Of a stretch of DNA of 64,000 nucleotides, positions 34,157 to 42,796 are shown one piece after another. The position numbers were made by a program, and so were the translations under genes. Where the stretch lies: positions 372,001 through 436,000 of the forward strand of contig NZ_CP071463.1 of the NCBI RefSeq assembly GCF_017352095.1. The letters run 5' to 3'. The stretch comes from Natrinema longum. Its GTDB lineage: Archaea; Halobacteriota; Halobacteria; Halobacteriales; Natrialbaceae. The notes below the pieces were generated by a model that made no database searches, was not told the origin of the DNA, and was given only the letters and a program-made list of their open reading frames with translations. Within the stretch, counting starts at the first letter, position 1. Each line of letters opens with the position of its first letter.

Positions 34157-35959
34157 TCACTCAACTGTTACGCTCTTGGCCAGATTGCGCGGCTTGTCGA
34201 TCGAGCGTCCCAGCAGGTTGGCGACCCAGTAGGCGACCAGTTGCAACTGGACGTTCGCGAGCACTGACGCACTGATGTCGTCGACGGCGGGGATCTCGAG
34301 GACGTAGTCGGCGTAGCGCGTCACGTCGGACTCCCCGTCGGTGATCGCCACGACGGGTGCGTCGCGGGCCTCGACTTCTTTGACGTTTCCGATCGTCTTC
34401 CGAGCGGTTTCGCCGTCGCCGGTGACGATCGCGAACACCGGCGTGGTTTCGGTCACGAGCGCCAGCGGGCCGTGTTTCAACTCGCCGGATGCGAATCCCT
34501 CCGCGTGACGGTAGGTGATCTCCTTCATTTTCAGCGCGCCCTCGAGCGCGACCGGGTAGTGGTAGCCCCGTCCCACGAAGAAGTACGCGTCGGCATCGAC
34601 GAACGCCTCGGCGACCGCTCTGGCGGTCGTCGTTTCGAGGACCGTCTGGACCTGCCCGGGGATGTCTCGGAGTGCCTCGAGTTCCCCGCGGGTCGGGCCG
34701 TCGCCGAGTTCGAACGCCAGCAGTGCGAGCGCGAGTTGCTGGCTCGCGAACGTCTTCGTCGCGGCGACGCCGATCTCGGGACCCGCTCTGATGTAGAGGG
34801 CGTGATCGCACTCTCGAGCGGCGGAGCTGCCGACCGTGTTGGTCACGGCGAGCGTCGTCGCCCCGGCGCGGTCGGCCTCACGGAGGGCGCGTAACGTGTC
34901 GGCGGTCTCGCCGCTCTGGGTGACGCCGACGACGAGCGTCCCCTCGTCGACGGGAACGCGATCGATCCCGTATTCGCTGGCGAGAAACGCCTGTGCCCTC
35001 ACGCCGCCCGACCGGAGCCGCTCCGCACCGAACATCGCCGCGTGATACGACGTTCCGCAGGCGACGAACTGGACCGGTCCGTCGTGGTCGATGGCGGCGA
35101 GTTCCGCCAGATCGACCGTCCCCCCGAGCTCGTCGATCCGGCCCCGGAGACACTGCCGCAGGGCCGTCGGCTGCTCGTGGATCTCCTTGAGCATGTAGTG
35201 GTCGTAGCCGCTTTTCTCCGCGTCTTCGGAGTCCCACGCGATCGTTTCCGTCGCCCGGTCGAGGGGTTCTCCCTCCCCGTCGGTGATGACCGCGCCGTCC
35301 GCGGAGAGTCGAGCGAAATCGCCGTTCTCGAGGTAGCAGACGCGGTCGGTGTACTCGATGAACGCGGGGACGTCGCTCGCGAGGTACGTCCCGGTCTCTC
35401 CGAGGCCGACGACGAGCGGGGAATCCTGGCGCGCTGCGTACACCGTCTCCGAGCCGTCGAAAACGGCGGCGATCGCGTAACTGCCCTCGAGTTGGTCGAT
35501 CGCCAGCCGGAACGCAGCCTCGGGGTCGGCACCGCGGTCGAGGTAGCGCCCGATCAGGTGGGGAACGACTTCGGTGTCCGTCTCGCTCTGGAAGGCGACG
35601 CCCGCATCGACGAGATCGTCGCGCAGCCGCTGGTAGTTCTCGATGATTCCGTTGTGGACGACGGCGACCCGTCCCGCCGCATCGCCGTGTGGGTGGGCGT
35701 TGGCGTCGGACGGTTCGCCGTGTGTACTCCAGCGCGTGTGACCGATTCCGACCGATTCGCCCGCGAGGCCAGGGCGAGAAACCACGTCCTCGAGTGCCGA
35801 CAGTTCGCCGGCGGCCTTCGAAACCCGCATCGAGGGGGTCGGTACGGCCAGCCCGGCGGAGTCGTAGCCACGATACTCGAGTTGTGAGAGCCCGTCGAGA
35901 ACGACGTCGACGGCATCGCTCCCGTCGGTAGAGCCGACGTACCCGACGATACCACACAT
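34157..35959 (-). CDS. glmS: Glutamine-fructose-6-phosphate aminotransferase (isomerizing)
   Basis: 600-residue enzyme making glucosamine-6-phosphate from fructose-6-phosphate and glutamine, the first step to UDP-N-acetylglucosamine. The N-terminal Ntn glutaminase domain begins MCGIVGYVGS with catalytic Cys after Met removal; GHTRWSTHGEPS is its conserved loop. Two SIS sugar-isomerase domains follow (FVACGTSYHAAMFG; VGVTQSGETADTLRAL; VGRGYHYPVALEGALKMKE) and the C-terminus ends NLAKSVTVE as is typical. It starts 2 nt after the GlmU-like gene, so the two form one transcript. Confidence 0.95.
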   Translation of the reverse strand: MCGIVGYVGSTDGSDAVDVVLDGLSQLEYRGYDSAGLAVPTPSMRVSKAAGELSALEDVVSRPGLAGESVGIGHTRWSTHGEPSDANAHPHGDAAGRVAVVHNGIIENYQRLRDDLVDAGVAFQSETDTEVVPHLIGRYLDRGADPEAAFRLAIDQLEGSYAIAAVFDGSETVYAARQDSPLVVGLGETGTYLASDVPAFIEYTDRVCYLENGDFARLSADGAVITDGEGEPLDRATETIAWDSEDAEKSGYDHYMLKEIHEQPTALRQCLRGRIDELGGTVDLAELAAIDHDGPVQFVACGTSYHAAMFGAERLRSGGVRAQAFLASEYGIDRVPVDEGTLVVGVTQSGETADTLRALREADRAGATTLAVTNTVGSSAARECDHALYIRAGPEIGVAATKTFASQQLALALLAFELGDGPTRGELEALRDIPGQVQTVLETTTARAVAEAFVDADAYFFVGRGYHYPVALEGALKMKEITYRHAEGFASGELKHGPLALVTETTPVFAIVTGDGETARKTIGNVKEVEARDAPVVAITDGESDVTRYADYVLEIPAVDDISASVLANVQLQLVAYWVANLLGRSIDKPRNLAKSVTVE

Positions 35960-35961
35960 CG

Positions 35962-37143
35962 TTACTGAACCTCCGTTCCGGTCTCGATCGTCCCGCGAAC
36001 GGTCGTTCCCGCGTTGATGACGGCATCGGAGCCGACGATCGTCCCCGGCGCGTAGGTCACGCCGCCACCGTCGCGAACGCGATCCGCGAGCAACGCGCCC
36101 AGTCGTTCGGCTTCGTGGACGCGGTCGCCGACGCGGACGTCGCCTGGCCCCCCGACGACGGTCGAGCCAGTGCCGATCCGGACGTTCCGCCCAGTGACGC
36201 AGTCGACGAGCGTCGCCCCCGAACCGACGCGCGTGTCGGCGTCGACGACGCTGGTCTCGACGACGGCGTTCGCCCCGACCGTCGCGTTCTTGCCGAGTGC
36301 GACGTTCGGGCCGACGACAGCGCCCGGGCCGACGACGCAGTCGGCGGAAATCACGACCGGTTCGACGATCGTTGCCGAGTCGTGAACGCGAGCATCGGCC
36401 GAAATCTCGCTTTCGACACCGTCGACGCTCTCGAAGAGGGTCTCGGTTACCTCGAGGAGATCCCAGGGATACGTCGCGTCGATCCAGATTCCCTCGGACG
36501 TGACGCCCCGGACGGTCTCCGTGGCGTCGATCGCGTTCGCGATTCCGTCGACGAGCGAGTACTCGTTCAGCTGTGGTTCCGGCCCCCGGAGATATTCGAA
36601 GAGTTCCGGATCGAAGGCGTAGACGCCCGCGTTGAGCTGGTACGTCCGGTCGTCGCGGGGACGTTCGACGATTTCCCGAACGCTGCCGTCGTCCTCGAGG
36701 ATCACGCCGCCGTAGTTGTCGACGGCCGCGTCACGAACGAGTCCGAGCGTCGCGATCGCGTCGTCGCCATCGTCGTAAGCAGCGAGAACGTCCTCGACGA
36801 TCCGCTGGGCGACGAGTTGATCCCCGTTGAGGACGAGTTGGGGCTCGGAAACCTCGGATTCGGCAGCCAACAGGGCGTGTCCACTGCCGAGTTGCTTGTC
36901 CTGGACGACGTACTCGAGAGAGGCGTCGCGGTACGTCGAGCCGAAATACGACTGGACGTGCGTCCGCCCGTATCCGACGACGACGGTGATCTCCGTAATG
37001 CCGGCGTCGACGAGCGCATCGAAGACGTGCTCGAGAATCGGTTTCGTCGCCGCGGGAAGCATCGGCTTTGGCCGATGTTTCGTCAGGGGACGGAGACGGG
37101 CCCCCTCCCCTGCCGCGAGAACAACCGCAGAACGAATCGTCAT
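35962..37143 (-). CDS. glmU: Bifunctional sugar-1-phosphate nucleotidyltransferase/acetyltransferase (GlmU-like)
   Basis: 393 residues. N-terminal nucleotidyltransferase domain: VVLAAGEGARLRPLTKHRPK (phosphate loop), VLNGDQLV and the QLNAGVYAFDPE region. From about residue 245 a left-handed beta-helix of hexapeptide repeats appears (ISADCVVGPGAVVGPNVALG and similar), the acetyltransferase fold. It should convert GlcN-1-P to UDP-GlcNAc with acetyl-CoA and UTP. Archaeal GlmU-like enzymes may act on related sugars. Coupled with glmS 2 nt downstream. Confidence 0.88.
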   Translation of the reverse strand: MTIRSAVVLAAGEGARLRPLTKHRPKPMLPAATKPILEHVFDALVDAGITEITVVVGYGRTHVQSYFGSTYRDASLEYVVQDKQLGSGHALLAAESEVSEPQLVLNGDQLVAQRIVEDVLAAYDDGDDAIATLGLVRDAAVDNYGGVILEDDGSVREIVERPRDDRTYQLNAGVYAFDPELFEYLRGPEPQLNEYSLVDGIANAIDATETVRGVTSEGIWIDATYPWDLLEVTETLFESVDGVESEISADARVHDSATIVEPVVISADCVVGPGAVVGPNVALGKNATVGANAVVETSVVDADTRVGSGATLVDCVTGRNVRIGTGSTVVGGPGDVRVGDRVHEAERLGALLADRVRDGGGVTYAPGTIVGSDAVINAGTTVRGTIETGTEVQ

Positions 37144-37299
37144 TGGCAGAGTGAGAGTAATCCGCAGATATTATTCTTGTGGCTCGAACTGTCGCTCTCG
37201 ACGAGAGCTCAACAACGGACGGTGGCGTGATACCGAGTTCGATTCGGGGCCACCGATCCCGGACGGAGGCGATCGGAACGTGATTCAGGAACCGAGCCC

Positions 37300-37692
37300 T
37301 CACCAGCCGGGCTCGTAACAGACGACCGCAGCCAGGGGGACGAAGACGACCACCAGCGGAACCACGTACAGCAACTGGGTGAACGGATCCGGCGGCGAGA
37401 CGAGTGCCGAGACGACGAACGCGGTCGTGGTGCCGATTCCGAACGCGCCGAGGCGGCGTTCGGTCGATCCGGGCGGTTCGTCTCGAGCAGGGAGTCGCGT
37501 TCTGTACGCCCCGTATGCTGGGATGGCGATCGGCAGGAGCAGTATCGCGAACATCGCCCAGGCGATCCCGTTTGCACCGCGAGCGTTCGCGTCCGTTCCG
37601 ATCGCATAGCAGAGACAGACCGTCGACGACAGCAAGACGAGTCCGATTACTAACGCAAGCGCAGCCCACGGCCAGAGAGTGAGCGTACTCAT
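37300..37692 (-). CDS. Hypothetical four-helix membrane protein
   Basis: 130 residues with four predicted membrane helices (about 8-32, 43-62, 83-101, 105-125) and a short charged loop in the middle (TRLPARDEPPGSTERRLG). No family recognised. It stands alone between glmU and the flavin oxidoreductase genes. Confidence 0.6.
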   Translation of the reverse strand: MSTLTLWPWAALALVIGLVLLSSTVCLCYAIGTDANARGANGIAWAMFAILLLPIAIPAYGAYRTRLPARDEPPGSTERRLGAFGIGTTTAFVVSALVSPPDPFTQLLYVVPLVVVFVPLAAVVCYEPGW

Positions 37693-37846
37693 TCGTACCG
37701 GTCGAATACGTTCCGGCGTTGCAAATAGTTAATTATACTGGACATACTGTCTCTGAACAAACGTGAACAGCGCGATGCGCCCTCACTCGAGCCGGTCACG
37801 AAGGGGTGGTCCCCCGGTCTGCCGTCATCTCGAGCCCACGAGAGGA

Positions 37847-38875
37847 TCACCCGTCGTGATTCGAGCGACCGGGGAACTCCGAAATCGCCGTGTGGGTTTC
37901 CGAGACGAGGTCCGCGAGGACGGCTCCGGCGGGCCGAATCTCGGCCACCTGTCCGACGCTCTGGCCGGCGAACAGTGCCAGTTCCTCGATCGCACCGTCG
38001 ACGTCCGGGGTCGCGAGGGCCTCGTCGTAGCGTTCGATCGGCTCGCCGTCACCGGTGGTCGCGACGGTATCGGTTTCGCCCGGCCGTTCCCCGGCAGGGG
38101 GGCTGCCCGCGCGCTCCCACCGCTCGAGCGTCTCGTTTCGCAATACGCGGTGTGGCGTTCCCGGCCAGCCCTTCTCGAAGAGGGTCGTGTACTCGGTGTC
38201 GGTCTCGTCGCTCTCGCGGAGCCGTCGCTGGTAGACCTCGTGGACCCGTGCCTCCTCGGTCGCGACGAACCGCGTTCCCAGCCACGCGCCGTCGGCACCG
38301 AGCGCGAGCGCGGCCGCGATCCCCCGGCCGTCGCCGATTCCGCCGGCCGCGACGATCGGAACGTCCGCACCGACGGCGTCCGCGACCCTCGGGACGAGCG
38401 CCGTCGTCGCCACGTCGCTCTGGACGTGGCCGCCCGCCTCGAGTCCCTGCGTGACGACGATATCGACGCCGGCGTCGACGGCGTCGCGCGCTTCTTCGGC
38501 GCTCCCGACCGTCTGTGCGACGATCGCACCCGCGTCGTGAATCCGACCGACGTGGGGGGCGGCGTCCCCGAACGAGAGCGTGACGATCTCGGCCCCGGCA
38601 TCGAGGACCACCTCAAGGTGGTCGGCCGTGGCCACGCTCGTCGTCGCGTCGTCGACCACGAGGTTGACCGCGAACGGCTCGTCGGTCAGCCCGCGCGTCT
38701 CGTCGATCACCCGCCGCGTTTCCGCGAGATCGCGCCACGTGACCGCGAGGTGACCGAGGCCGCCGGCGTTCGAGACGGCGGCCGCGAGTGCAGGGCAAGT
38801 CGCGCTCCCGATCGGTGCCTGGACGATCGGGTACTCGATCTCGAGCAGGTCACAGAGCGTCGTTCGTAGTGTCAT
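37847..38875 (-). CDS. Nitronate monooxygenase-type flavin oxidoreductase
   Basis: 342-residue FMN-dependent TIM-barrel enzyme of the 2-nitropropane dioxygenase/nitronate monooxygenase family. Conserved blocks: IVQAPIGSATCPALAAAVSN at the start, AEIVTLSFGDAA, the VTQGLEAGGHVQSD segment near the flavin, and VAAGGIGDGRGIAAALALGADGAWLGTRF for phosphate binding. Some relatives are enoyl-ACP reductases (FabK) or trans-enoyl reductases, so the substrate is uncertain. It lies 12 nt downstream of moaC in the same direction. Confidence 0.8.
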   Translation of the reverse strand: MTLRTTLCDLLEIEYPIVQAPIGSATCPALAAAVSNAGGLGHLAVTWRDLAETRRVIDETRGLTDEPFAVNLVVDDATTSVATADHLEVVLDAGAEIVTLSFGDAAPHVGRIHDAGAIVAQTVGSAEEARDAVDAGVDIVVTQGLEAGGHVQSDVATTALVPRVADAVGADVPIVAAGGIGDGRGIAAALALGADGAWLGTRFVATEEARVHEVYQRRLRESDETDTEYTTLFEKGWPGTPHRVLRNETLERWERAGSPPAGERPGETDTVATTGDGEPIERYDEALATPDVDGAIEELALFAGQSVGQVAEIRPAGAVLADLVSETHTAISEFPGRSNHDG

Positions 38876-38887
38876 CCGTCTTGCCCG

Positions 38888-39385
38888 CTACGCTCGCTGC
38901 TTTTCCTTCGCGAGCACGCCCACGTTCTCGATCCCGGTGTCGGGGTACTGTCCGTCCTCGTCTTTCTCGACGGCCTTGACCATGTCCCAGACGACGTTGA
39001 GACCGGTCGTCACGCCCTCGAGCGCCTCCATCTCACAGCCCGTCTTCCCGGTGGTCTCGACGGCGACCCGCAGTTCGATCCGATCCTCGGCGAGCGAAAA
39101 GTCGGTCTCGACGTTCGTAATCGGGATCTGGTGGCACATCGGGATCGTCTCCCAGGTGTGTTTGACGGCCTGGACCGCGCCGACCCGGGCGGTCGCGAGG
39201 ACGTCGCCCTTGCCGACCTCGTCGTCCCGGATCGCCTCGATCGTCGACGGCTGGAGGCGGATTTCACCGGCCGCGACCGCGCGGCGTTCGCTGTCGGGTT
39301 TGTCGCCGACGTCGACCATCTGGACGTCGCCCTCGTCGGTCGTGTGGGTAAGCTCGTCGGCGGCCGCGTCGTCGTTCTCACTCAT
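38888..39385 (-). CDS. moaC: Cyclic pyranopterin monophosphate synthase MoaC
   Basis: 165-residue enzyme of molybdenum cofactor biosynthesis, acting with MoaA to form cyclic pyranopterin monophosphate. Family motifs present: VQMVDVGDKPDSERRAVA, HTWETIPMCHQIPI and KTGCEMEALEGVTTGLN with the catalytic Lys, and WDMVKAVEKD. ATG 39385 is chosen; a GTG three codons upstream is also open. It overlaps the end of the NAD(P)HX-repair gene by 8 nt, so they share a transcript. Confidence 0.92.
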   Translation of the reverse strand: MSENDDAAADELTHTTDEGDVQMVDVGDKPDSERRAVAAGEIRLQPSTIEAIRDDEVGKGDVLATARVGAVQAVKHTWETIPMCHQIPITNVETDFSLAEDRIELRVAVETTGKTGCEMEALEGVTTGLNVVWDMVKAVEKDEDGQYPDTGIENVGVLAKEKQRA

Positions 39386-40826
39386 CCGAACCACCCCACA
39401 GGACCGCGGGGAGTTCGTTCACGACCTCGGACGCGACGAACCCGTGGCCGTCTCGCTGGGCCAGTCGTTCCCCGGCGAGCCCGTTGACGTGTGCAGCCGC
39501 GGCAGCCGCCTCGAGTGGTTCGGTATCCTCGAGCAGCGCCGCGACGAGACCGGCGAGCGTGTCGCCGGTCCCGCCGACTTTCATCCCGACGGTCCCGGAG
39601 CGGCTGATCCGGGTCCGTTCCCCGTCGGTGATAACGTCGTTCGCGCCCTTCGCGAGGACGACGTGCCCCAGTTCGGCCGCGAACGCCTCGATTTCGTCGG
39701 CCGCCGCGGCCAGATCGTCCGTATCCGGCCCGCCCATCCGCGCGAGTTCGCCACGATTCGGCGTACAGACCAGCGTCGCGTCCGTCTCGAGGTCGGGGAC
39801 GACCGCGAGCGCGTCCGCGTCGACGACGACCCGCCCGGTCGAGGACTCGAGGAACTCCTGGGTGGCCGCGAGGGTCTCCTCGGCGTCCCCGAGCCCAGGG
39901 CCGATGACGACGACGTTGTCGTAGCGCTCGGCCGTCTCGAGCAGGTCGTCGGCTACCTCGGGCCTGAGAACGTCGTGTTCGTAGGGCTGGACGATGAGAT
40001 CCTCGGTATAGCCCTGGATCTCGCTGGCGACGGAGTCGGGTGCAGCGACGAACGAAAGGTCCGCGCCGCCCCGCAACGCGGCCTGGGCGGCCAGCGCCGG
40101 CGCACCGGTGTAGGGGCCGCCGCCGATGATGAACGGGCGTCCCTCACGGCCGTCGGGTCGAGCGAGGTCGACGTCCCCGGGGCCGACGAACCGTTCTGCG
40201 GCCGCCGGGATGCCGATATCTGCGACGGTGACGGTCGCCTCGAGGTCCTCGAGGCCCGGCTTCGAATCGTGGAAGGTGACGACGCGATCGGCCTCGACCC
40301 CGTTGTCCGCGTGGTCGCCCCCATCCGCGTCGAACCCGGAGGGCACGTCGACCGCGACGACGGTGGCGTCGGTTTCGTTGATCGCCCCGGCCGCGGTCGC
40401 CGCGGGCTCCCGAAGGTCGCCGCTGATTCCCGTTCCGAGCATCGCGTCGACGATCACGTCCGCGTCGGTGAGCCCGAATCCCTCGGCGTCGCGATCGAAT
40501 TCGCTCGAGTCGGTCACCGCCCGCGTCTCGTACTCGGCTTGCTCGAGGGCGGCCCAGTTCTCGCGAGCGATGTCGGTCCCGATCCGTTCCGCGCGACCGA
40601 GCAACACCGTCGTGACGTCGTAGTCGTCCAGAAAGCGGGCAGCGACGAACGCGTCGCCGCCGTTGTTTCCGCGGCCGGCGACGACGACGACTCGAGCGCC
40701 GGGATCGACGATCGTCCGAACCTCGCGGGCGACCGCGTGCCCGCTCGACTCCATCAACTGCTTTCGTGGCACGCCCAGCGCCGCGGCGTTTGCGTCGACG
40801 GCGGCCATTCGCTCGCCTGTAATCAT
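39378..40826 (-). CDS. nnr: Bifunctional NAD(P)H-hydrate epimerase/dehydratase
   Basis: 482-residue repair enzyme for damaged hydrated NAD(P)H. The N-terminal YjeF_N epimerase domain shows LMESSGHAVAREV and VVAGRGNNGGDAFVAARFL with AVDVPSGFDADGG; the C-terminal YjeF_C/carbohydrate-kinase-like dehydratase domain shows LVCTPNRGELARMGG, VVLAKGANDVITDG and VGGTGDTLAGLVAALL with the catalytic Asp. Length and order match the usual fused form. First gene of an operon with moaC and possibly the flavin oxidoreductase. Confidence 0.92.
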   Translation of the reverse strand: MITGERMAAVDANAAALGVPRKQLMESSGHAVAREVRTIVDPGARVVVVAGRGNNGGDAFVAARFLDDYDVTTVLLGRAERIGTDIARENWAALEQAEYETRAVTDSSEFDRDAEGFGLTDADVIVDAMLGTGISGDLREPAATAAGAINETDATVVAVDVPSGFDADGGDHADNGVEADRVVTFHDSKPGLEDLEATVTVADIGIPAAAERFVGPGDVDLARPDGREGRPFIIGGGPYTGAPALAAQAALRGGADLSFVAAPDSVASEIQGYTEDLIVQPYEHDVLRPEVADDLLETAERYDNVVVIGPGLGDAEETLAATQEFLESSTGRVVVDADALAVVPDLETDATLVCTPNRGELARMGGPDTDDLAAAADEIEAFAAELGHVVLAKGANDVITDGERTRISRSGTVGMKVGGTGDTLAGLVAALLEDTEPLEAAAAAAHVNGLAGERLAQRDGHGFVASEVVNELPAVLWGGSDE

Positions 40827-40942
40827 GACCGAGGGTTCGACCGGCCGACCGTTGAAGATTGCGGACGTGGACCGCTCGCCGAGACGGGTCTACGACCCAC
40901 GGTGACCAGCATGTTCAAGCCAGCACAGCCCTGAGCCCCGCT

Positions 40943-41439
40943 GTGAACGTCTTCTGGCTCGACGAGGATCGCGGCTGGCTGCCCGCTATCACTGCGACCA
41001 GCACGTGAACAAACTGCTGCTCGAGGCCGCGCAAGTACTGTGCACCGCGGTTCGCGAGAACGGCTCCGAGGCGGACGGTCTCTATCGGTCGACGCACGTC
41101 GACCATCCCGTAACGAGATGGGCAACGGAGTCGCGAGCCAACTGGCTTCGCCTTCGGGACCACGCCGAAGCGCTCAACGCGGAGTTCGTCGAGCGCTACG
41201 ACAAGGACGACGATCACGCGAGCTGGGGCGTCATCGACGGAATCGATCCCGACGACATCGCGTTCCCCGCTGCGGAGCCGACACCGCGTCCACAGGCGAT
41301 GCCCGACGAGTACAAACGGCCCGGCGATCCGGTCGCCGCGTATCGGGCGTACTACGCCGGTGAAAAGGCCGACTGGGCCGAGTGGCAGGATACGGCGGAG
41401 CCGCCGTGGCTCGAGGAATACCTGGCCGATCTCGAGTAA
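40943..41439 (+). pseudogene. Conserved uncharacterised protein gene with one-base frameshift
   Basis: GTG 40943 starts a frame MNVFWLDED (9 codons to 40969), after which the coding signal jumps to another frame: RLAARYHCDQHVNKLLLEAA ... HPVTRWATESRANWLRL ... FPQAMPDEYK-like PQAMPDEYKRPGDPVAAYRAY ... ending at 41439. The two parts join perfectly if one C is restored near 40970 (GATCGCGG read as GATCCGCGG). The whole would be a 165-residue family member whose function I do not know. Either a real inactivating deletion or a sequencing error in a C/G run. A shortened product could start at GTG 41005. Confidence 0.7.
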
Positions 41440-41490
41440 CCACGGTTATCCGTTTACTCACCGTCAGTATCCCGGACGTGGTTCCGGGAA

Positions 41491-41576
41491 CTATCGTAGC
41501 CACTGTAAGTCACTGCACACCTGATCGCACGACAGCTGCGCGATCAGTGTGTAAATAGTTGCAGTTGGTACTAAAA
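41491..41576. mobile_element. MITE-like inverted-repeat element, copy 2
   Basis: Opposite orientation to copy 1 and about 75 percent alike by eye. It shares a 19-bp exact core CACCTGATCGCACGACAGC and the same hairpin (CTGATCGC at 41521-41528 with GCGATCAG at 41540-41547). The left end CTATCGTAGC matches copy 1; the right end (GGTACTAAAA) has diverged. It fills the gap between the frameshifted gene and the acylphosphatase gene. Confidence 0.65.
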
Positions 41577-41588
41577 CAGTCGTCCGTC

Positions 41589-41867
41589 TCAGTACCTGAT
41601 TTCGAACCCGTCTTCGCCTTGTGGCTCCTCGTACTCGACTTGGACGTCCTCGACGTTTGCCGCCGGACTGCCGGTCTGACACCACTCGATCATCGACTCG
41701 ACGGCGTCGGCCGGCCCCTCGAAGACCGCCTCGACGCGGCCGTCCTCGAGGTTCCGAACCCAGCCGTCGATACCCCTCTCGTGGGCGGTGTCGCGAGTGT
41801 TCGCGCGATAGTAGACGCCCTGTACCGTCCCCGAGACGAAGACGCGTGCGCGGGTTCGATCGCTCAT
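41589..41867 (-). CDS. acyP: Acylphosphatase
   Basis: 92-residue ferredoxin-like enzyme hydrolysing acyl phosphates. The active-site segment VFVSGTVQGVYYRANT supplies the phosphate loop and the catalytic Arg, and GIDGWVRNLEDGRVEAVFEG supplies the catalytic Asn. Length is standard. ATG 41867 gives the usual short N-terminus; longer openings upstream are antisense to the neighbouring PAC2 gene. Confidence 0.92.
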   Translation of the reverse strand: MSDRTRARVFVSGTVQGVYYRANTRDTAHERGIDGWVRNLEDGRVEAVFEGPADAVESMIEWCQTGSPAANVEDVQVEYEEPQGEDGFEIRY

Positions 41868-41926
41868 ATGCGGATACTCGACCGCGACCGTCAAAAAATC
41901 CGCCGCCGGGAGCGCCGCGCGGATCG

Positions 41927-42673
41927 TTACTGATACATTCGCAGCGGCTGGGCCTGGGAACTCTCCTCTTGGCCGATCGCCTGCATCTGCCGGGCCAGCT
42001 GTTCGCGTTTCGCGCGGATCTCCTCGGCGCGGTCGATGAGTTCCTGTACGTCGACCTCGAGATCGGCGACCGACCCGATGCCGTCCTCGAGCAGGACGCT
42101 CGCGGCCTCGGGGTCGGGGAATTGGGGATTGCACTCGACGACGAGGCCGAGACTCCCGTAGTCTTCCTGTGCAGCGCGGTTGATGAGCGCTCCCGTCGGT
42201 CCCGTGATGACGCCGTCCTCGGGCGGAACCGGGACGTCGGTCGCATCGAGTCGGTCGCCGCCGTCGCCGGTCGCGATGCCGTAGAGGTCGGGACGGTCCT
42301 CGTCGTCTCGCTCGGCGGGAAGCCCACTGAGGTAGATCGGCGTGACGCCGTGCTCGACGATCCACCCGGTCAGGCAGTCCGCGACGCTCTCGACGGCCTT
42401 GGAGGTGATCGGGGCGTCGCTCTGGAGCGCGAGCAGGTCGTGTGCTTCGCTGACGTAGAGTCGGACCGGCGGCCGCGCCGTCCGATCGCCGCCGCGGTAG
42501 ACGCCGATCCGGGGGAGCCCCTCGCAGTGGACGCTCGCGTAGTAGCGCATCTCGAGTTGCTCGACGAGGTGGTCGGTCGCGATCTTGCCGACCAGACCGA
42601 CTCCTGGAAACCCTTCGACGAGCGTCGGCGCTTCGAGTTCCGGTTCCGGTCCCTGAACGCGGATTCCTGCCAT
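41927..42673 (-). CDS. PAC2-family protein (proteasome assembly chaperone-like)
   Basis: 248-residue archaeal PAC2 protein. N-terminal LVEGFPGVGLVGKIATDHLVE is the conserved glycine-rich turn; SGLPAERDDEDRPDLYGIAT and GVITGPTGALINRAAQEDY follow. The C-terminal about 45 residues are helical (VDVQELIDRAEEIRAKREQL). Archaeal members are thought to chaperone proteasome assembly by similarity to eukaryotic PAC2, though direct evidence is limited. TATA element TATAAAA (plus-strand 42698-42704, inverse on minus) sits 28 nt before the ATG, supporting this start. Confidence 0.82.
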   Translation of the reverse strand: MAGIRVQGPEPELEAPTLVEGFPGVGLVGKIATDHLVEQLEMRYYASVHCEGLPRIGVYRGGDRTARPPVRLYVSEAHDLLALQSDAPITSKAVESVADCLTGWIVEHGVTPIYLSGLPAERDDEDRPDLYGIATGDGGDRLDATDVPVPPEDGVITGPTGALINRAAQEDYGSLGLVVECNPQFPDPEAASVLLEDGIGSVADLEVDVQELIDRAEEIRAKREQLARQMQAIGQEESSQAQPLRMYQ

Positions 42674-42697
42674 GGTCGGACCGATGGCCGTCAGCAG

Positions 42698-42704
42698 TAT
42701 AAAA
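42698..42704 (-). promoter_or_regulatory. TATA box of the PAC2 gene
   Basis: TTTTATA on the minus strand is centred about 28 nt before the ATG at 42673; standard leaderless spacing. Confidence 0.6.
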
Positions 42705-42796
42705 TCGAGGGCAGTGGGTGCCAAACGAATCACACCGGCGGCCACACGCCGCCCGCTTCGAAACCCACAAGCGCAGGGCCCCCAAACCTGCGGCCA

